Assembly (NCBI GenBank): GCA_905236325.1
Contig: CAJOPJ010000214.1
Span: 1-6,883, forward strand
DNA length: 6,883 nucleotides
Direction of reading: 5' to 3'
Source: an uncultured Selenomonadaceae bacterium
Lineage (GTDB): Bacteria > Bacillota > Negativicutes > Selenomonadales > Selenomonadaceae
A program made the position numbers and the translations under genes. Below, piece by piece: positions 5,197 to 6,883 of this stretch. Under the pieces are notes generated by a model that had not been told where the DNA came from, searched no databases, and saw nothing but the letters and a program-made list of their open reading frames with translations. The stretch's first letter is position 1. The number at the start of each line of letters is the position of its first letter.

Positions 5197-5673
5197 TCAG
5201 CTGATTTTGCTGTCAATATTGGTGCGGCGTTCTGCAAAAAATTTCTGCATTAAATTTTTACATTCAGATTCCAAAACTCCGGCAGTGACTTTTAATTGAT
5301 GATTCAGCGCAGGATTGTTTGTAATGTTGAAAATTGATTCAGCCGCACCGAATTTTGAATCAACTGCGCCATAAACTAACCTGTCAACACGACTTAAAAC
5401 TAAAGCACCTGCGCACATTGGACAAGGCTCCAAAGTTACATAAAGTGTACAATTTTTTAATCTGCGCCGATTTAAAATTTTACTTGCTTCCTGCAAAATT
5501 AAAATTTCTGCGTGCGCGGTTGCGTCTTGTAATTGTTCAATGCGATTGTGATTTTTGCAAATTAAAATGCCGCCCTCGCCAATTAGGACGGCACCGATAG
5601 GAACTTCGCCTTCAAGGTATGCTTGCTTAGCTTCAAAAATCGCAAGTTGCATAAATTTTTTGTCGCAGTTCAA
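5197..5673 (-). CDS. tadA: tRNA-specific adenosine deaminase
   Basis: 158 residues, normal for TadA. It converts adenosine 34 to inosine in the anticodon of tRNA-Arg(ACG) in the cytosol. The cytidine-deaminase-fold zinc site is complete: H54-A-E56 (zinc ligand and catalytic Glu) and P83-C84-P-M-C87 (the two Cys ligands). The N-terminal helix KFMQLAIFEAKQAY, VPIGAVLI (24-31), NHNRIEQLQDATAHAE, and RVDRLVYGAVDSKFGA are typical TadA segments. The start is TTG at 5673, ten bases after GGAGG (5688-5684). The next ATG, at 5652, is 31 bases from that site and would remove part of the first helix. The gene lies 21 bases after the 83-residue gene and 28 bases before the rep leader, all on one strand. 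A related cytosine or guanine deaminase is much less likely given the motif set. Confidence 0.92.
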   Translation of the reverse strand: MNCDKKFMQLAIFEAKQAYLEGEVPIGAVLIGEGGILICKNHNRIEQLQDATAHAEILILQEASKILNRRRLKNCTLYVTLEPCPMCAGALVLSRVDRLVYGAVDSKFGAAESIFNITNNPALNHQLKVTAGVLESECKNLMQKFFAERRTNIDSKIS

Positions 5674-5694
5674 AATTAGTTAACCTCCAAAAAT

Positions 5695-5946
5695 TTAATT
5701 TAACAGGACTTTAAAATCAGTCGCGCCATAGTTATAAAGCCAATTTCCGCCCAAGTTGTTAAGTTCCAATCTGTAGGCATCGGGAATTTGACTTGGTTTG
5801 CGCTCAGACTTTTTGATTTCGCGTCGAAGTGCCATTGCAAAGCCTGAATATTCTTCGTCGCTGTTGTTACCCCGACTGTCAAATCTTTTGCCAACGTCGT
5901 TATCAACAGCTTTTGTGCGCGTGATTTTTTCAATCTTTTCAACCAT
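5695..5946 (-). CDS. Hypothetical protein, 83 residues, unrecognised
   Basis: I do not recognise this protein. Translation is well supported: ATG at 5946 has GGGAGG (5960-5955) eight bases upstream. The protein is soluble, with a charged first half (VEKIEKITRTKAVDNDVGKR, then a basic stretch REIKKSERK at 42-50). The C-terminal half is more hydrophobic and aromatic: PDAYRLELNNLGG (55-67), then NWLYNYGATDFKVLL. There is no Cys, signal peptide or membrane segment. It is the first gene of the presumed operon with tadA and rep: the tadA Shine-Dalgarno starts six bases after its stop. The promoter should lie in 5961-6048, upstream of the divergent leuA promoter. An overlapping frame of similar length (5700-5942) lacks its own ribosome binding site and is taken as a shadow. 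Confidence 0.72.
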   Translation of the reverse strand: MVEKIEKITRTKAVDNDVGKRFDSRGNNSDEEYSGFAMALRREIKKSERKPSQIPDAYRLELNNLGGNWLYNYGATDFKVLLN

Positions 5947-5984
5947 TTTTTACACCTCCCAATAAAAAAACTGCGCGGAAAATT

Positions 5985-6009
5985 GATATATTTCCTTTGC
6001 TACTATATC
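5985..6009. repeat. GATATA / TATATC inverted repeat in the divergent spacer
   Basis: Six-base arms at 5985-5990 and 6004-6009 are separated by 13 bases, in the 155-base spacer between the 83-residue gene and leuA. The spacing would suit a dimeric regulator, but such A/T-only arms arise easily by chance in this DNA. Minus-strand -10-like hexamers (for example TATAGT at 6008-6003) overlap it. The rest of the spacer holds the leuA promoter and both ribosome binding sites. Confidence 0.3.
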
Positions 6010-6048
6010 GAAAAAAAACTATCATTTCTAAAGTCTGTCTGAAAAAAA

Positions 6049-6077
6049 TTGACAATCTGCAAAGTGTATTATAATAT
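6049..6077 (+). promoter_or_regulatory. Promoter of leuA
   Basis: TTGACA, a perfect -35, is at 6049-6054. The -10 is TAATAT at 6072-6077 (17-base spacer) or the overlapping TATAAT at 6070-6075 (15-base spacer). The predicted start near 6083 leaves only about 20 bases of leader before ATG, including GGAGGG at 6087-6092. No T-box or leader peptide therefore fits downstream of it. Confidence 0.75.
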
Positions 6078-6101
6078 TCCACGATTGGAGGGATTCATAA
6101 A

Positions 6102-6883
6102 ATGCAGAATTATAAAAAATACAGCAAAGGCTATTTTATGCCGCCACAAATTGATTTATCTTGGGCGCAAAAGGAATATCCCGATCACGCGCCTATTTGG
6201 TGCAGTGTTGATTTGCGTGACGGCAATCAGTCGCTTATTATTCCGATGAGTCTTGATGAAAAAATTGAATTTTACAAAACTTTAATCAAAGTCGGTTTTA
6301 AGGAAATTGAGGTTGGATTTCCTGCAGCGTCGGATACTGAATACGCACTTTTGCGCAGGTTGATTGAAGACAATTTAATTCCGGACGATGTTACTGTTCA
6401 AGTTTTGACACAAGCACGCGAACACATTATCAAAAAAACTTTTGAAGCGTTGGAAGGCGCAAAAAATGCTATCGTACATGTTTATAATTCAACTTCACTT
6501 GCACAACGCGAACAGGTTTTTAAAATGTCTAAGGACGAAATTAAGCAAATTGCAGTTGACGGCGCAAAACTTCTGCTTGAACTTACTGAACAAGCCGGCG
6601 CAAATTATCGCTTTGAATATTCGCCTGAAAGTTTCACAGGCACTGAACCGGAATACGCGCTTGAAGTTTGTAACGCAGTTCTTGATGTTTGGCAGCCTGT
6701 ACTTGACCGCAAGCCAATTATAAATATTCCTGTGACTGTTGAAATGAGTATGCCGCATGTTTACGCAATGCAAGTTGCTTATATAAATCAAAATTTGAAG
6801 TACCGCGACAAAGTTGTTTTAAGTTTGCATCCGCACAACGACAGAGGTTGCGGCGTCGCTGATTGTGAGCTCGGACTTTTGGC
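6102..6883 (+). CDS. leuA: 2-isopropylmalate synthase, N-terminal part
   Basis: 260 codons from ATG 6102 to the window edge; the full LeuA2-type protein is usually about 550 residues, so roughly half is present. The enzyme condenses acetyl-CoA with 2-oxoisovalerate, the first committed step of leucine synthesis. The DRE-TIM barrel signature is visible: VDLRDGNQ (36-43, catalytic Arg39 and metal-binding Asp40), KEIEVGFPAAS (67-77), RFEYSPESFTGTE (170-182), and SLHPHNDRG (241-249, metal-binding His243 and His245). The opening PPQIDLSW...HAPIWCSVDLRDGNQ is characteristic of the LeuA2 branch rather than the shorter LeuA1. The start follows GGAGGG by nine bases. The C-terminal regulatory domain that senses leucine is outside the window. 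The gene is transcribed divergently from the 83-residue/tadA/rep group. Confidence 0.93.
   Translation, partial: MQNYKKYSKGYFMPPQIDLSWAQKEYPDHAPIWCSVDLRDGNQSLIIPMSLDEKIEFYKTLIKVGFKEIEVGFPAASDTEYALLRRLIEDNLIPDDVTVQVLTQAREHIIKKTFEALEGAKNAIVHVYNSTSLAQREQVFKMSKDEIKQIAVDGAKLLLELTEQAGANYRFEYSPESFTGTEPEYALEVCNAVLDVWQPVLDRKPIINIPVTVEMSMPHVYAMQVAYINQNLKYRDKVVLSLHPHNDRGCGVADCELGLL

Noticed and set aside
5169..5237. Longer start for the rep leader frame, reading from 5237 inside tadA
   Set aside because: It would translate the tadA tail in another frame and has no ribosome binding site; TTG 5168 with GGAGG fits better.
6078..6101. T-box or leucine attenuator ahead of leuA
   Set aside because: The promoter leaves only about 20 bases of leader, with no Leu-rich leader peptide or terminator.
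6442..6791. Frames open on both strands (6442-6723 +, 6495-6791 -)
   Set aside because: Both lie inside leuA, whose protein matches a known family throughout, and neither has a ribosome binding site.

Overview
The window is low-GC bacterial DNA with closely packed genes, strong GGAGG-type ribosome binding sites, occasional TTG starts, intrinsic terminators ending in T-runs and a SigH-family sigma factor. Together these point to a Bacillota (Firmicutes) anaerobe. A Negativicutes/Selenomonadales or Clostridia relative is my guess from the protein flavour; no ribosomal marker is present to settle it.

Layout. (1) Positions 1-495, + strand: the C-terminal two-thirds of a QueE-like radical SAM protein, cut by the window edge and ended by a terminator. 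(2) Positions 584-3482, - strand. Read in transcription order, this runs: thioredoxin-reductase-like flavoprotein (2550-3482), a small protein with a Cys-x-Cys-x2-Cys motif (2165-2512), a terminator, an unrecognised 260-residue protein (1271-2053), then a Nudix hydrolase (606-1229) with its own terminator. (3) Positions 3546-4280, - strand: sigH, with a near-consensus housekeeping promoter and a strong terminator that ends directly against the trxB ribosome binding site. (4) Positions 4363-5946, - strand: a probable operon of an unrecognised 83-residue protein, tadA, and a plasmid-type Rep_3 replication initiator. (5) From 6102, + strand and divergent: leuA (2-isopropylmalate synthase, LeuA2 type) with a recognisable promoter, running off the right edge.

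The most interesting item is the Rep_3 gene. Its N-terminal 38 codons (5168-5052) and its remaining 230 codons (5055-4363) lie in two frames offset by -1. At the junction is the heptamer T TTT TTA, in the phase required for -1 ribosomal slippage, and the two frames also share an ATGA stop/start overlap. This may be programmed frameshifting, transcriptional slippage on T7, translational coupling, or simply an indel in a decaying gene or an assembly error; the sequence alone cannot decide. No iterons or partition genes are visible near it, and its neighbours are ordinary chromosomal genes.

Other points worth a look are a terminator/attenuator placed just before trxB, a degenerate NADPH-binding motif in that reductase, and two unrecognised proteins. 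There is no gene-free stretch longer than about 160 bases, and no tRNA, rRNA, CRISPR array or insertion sequence was seen.
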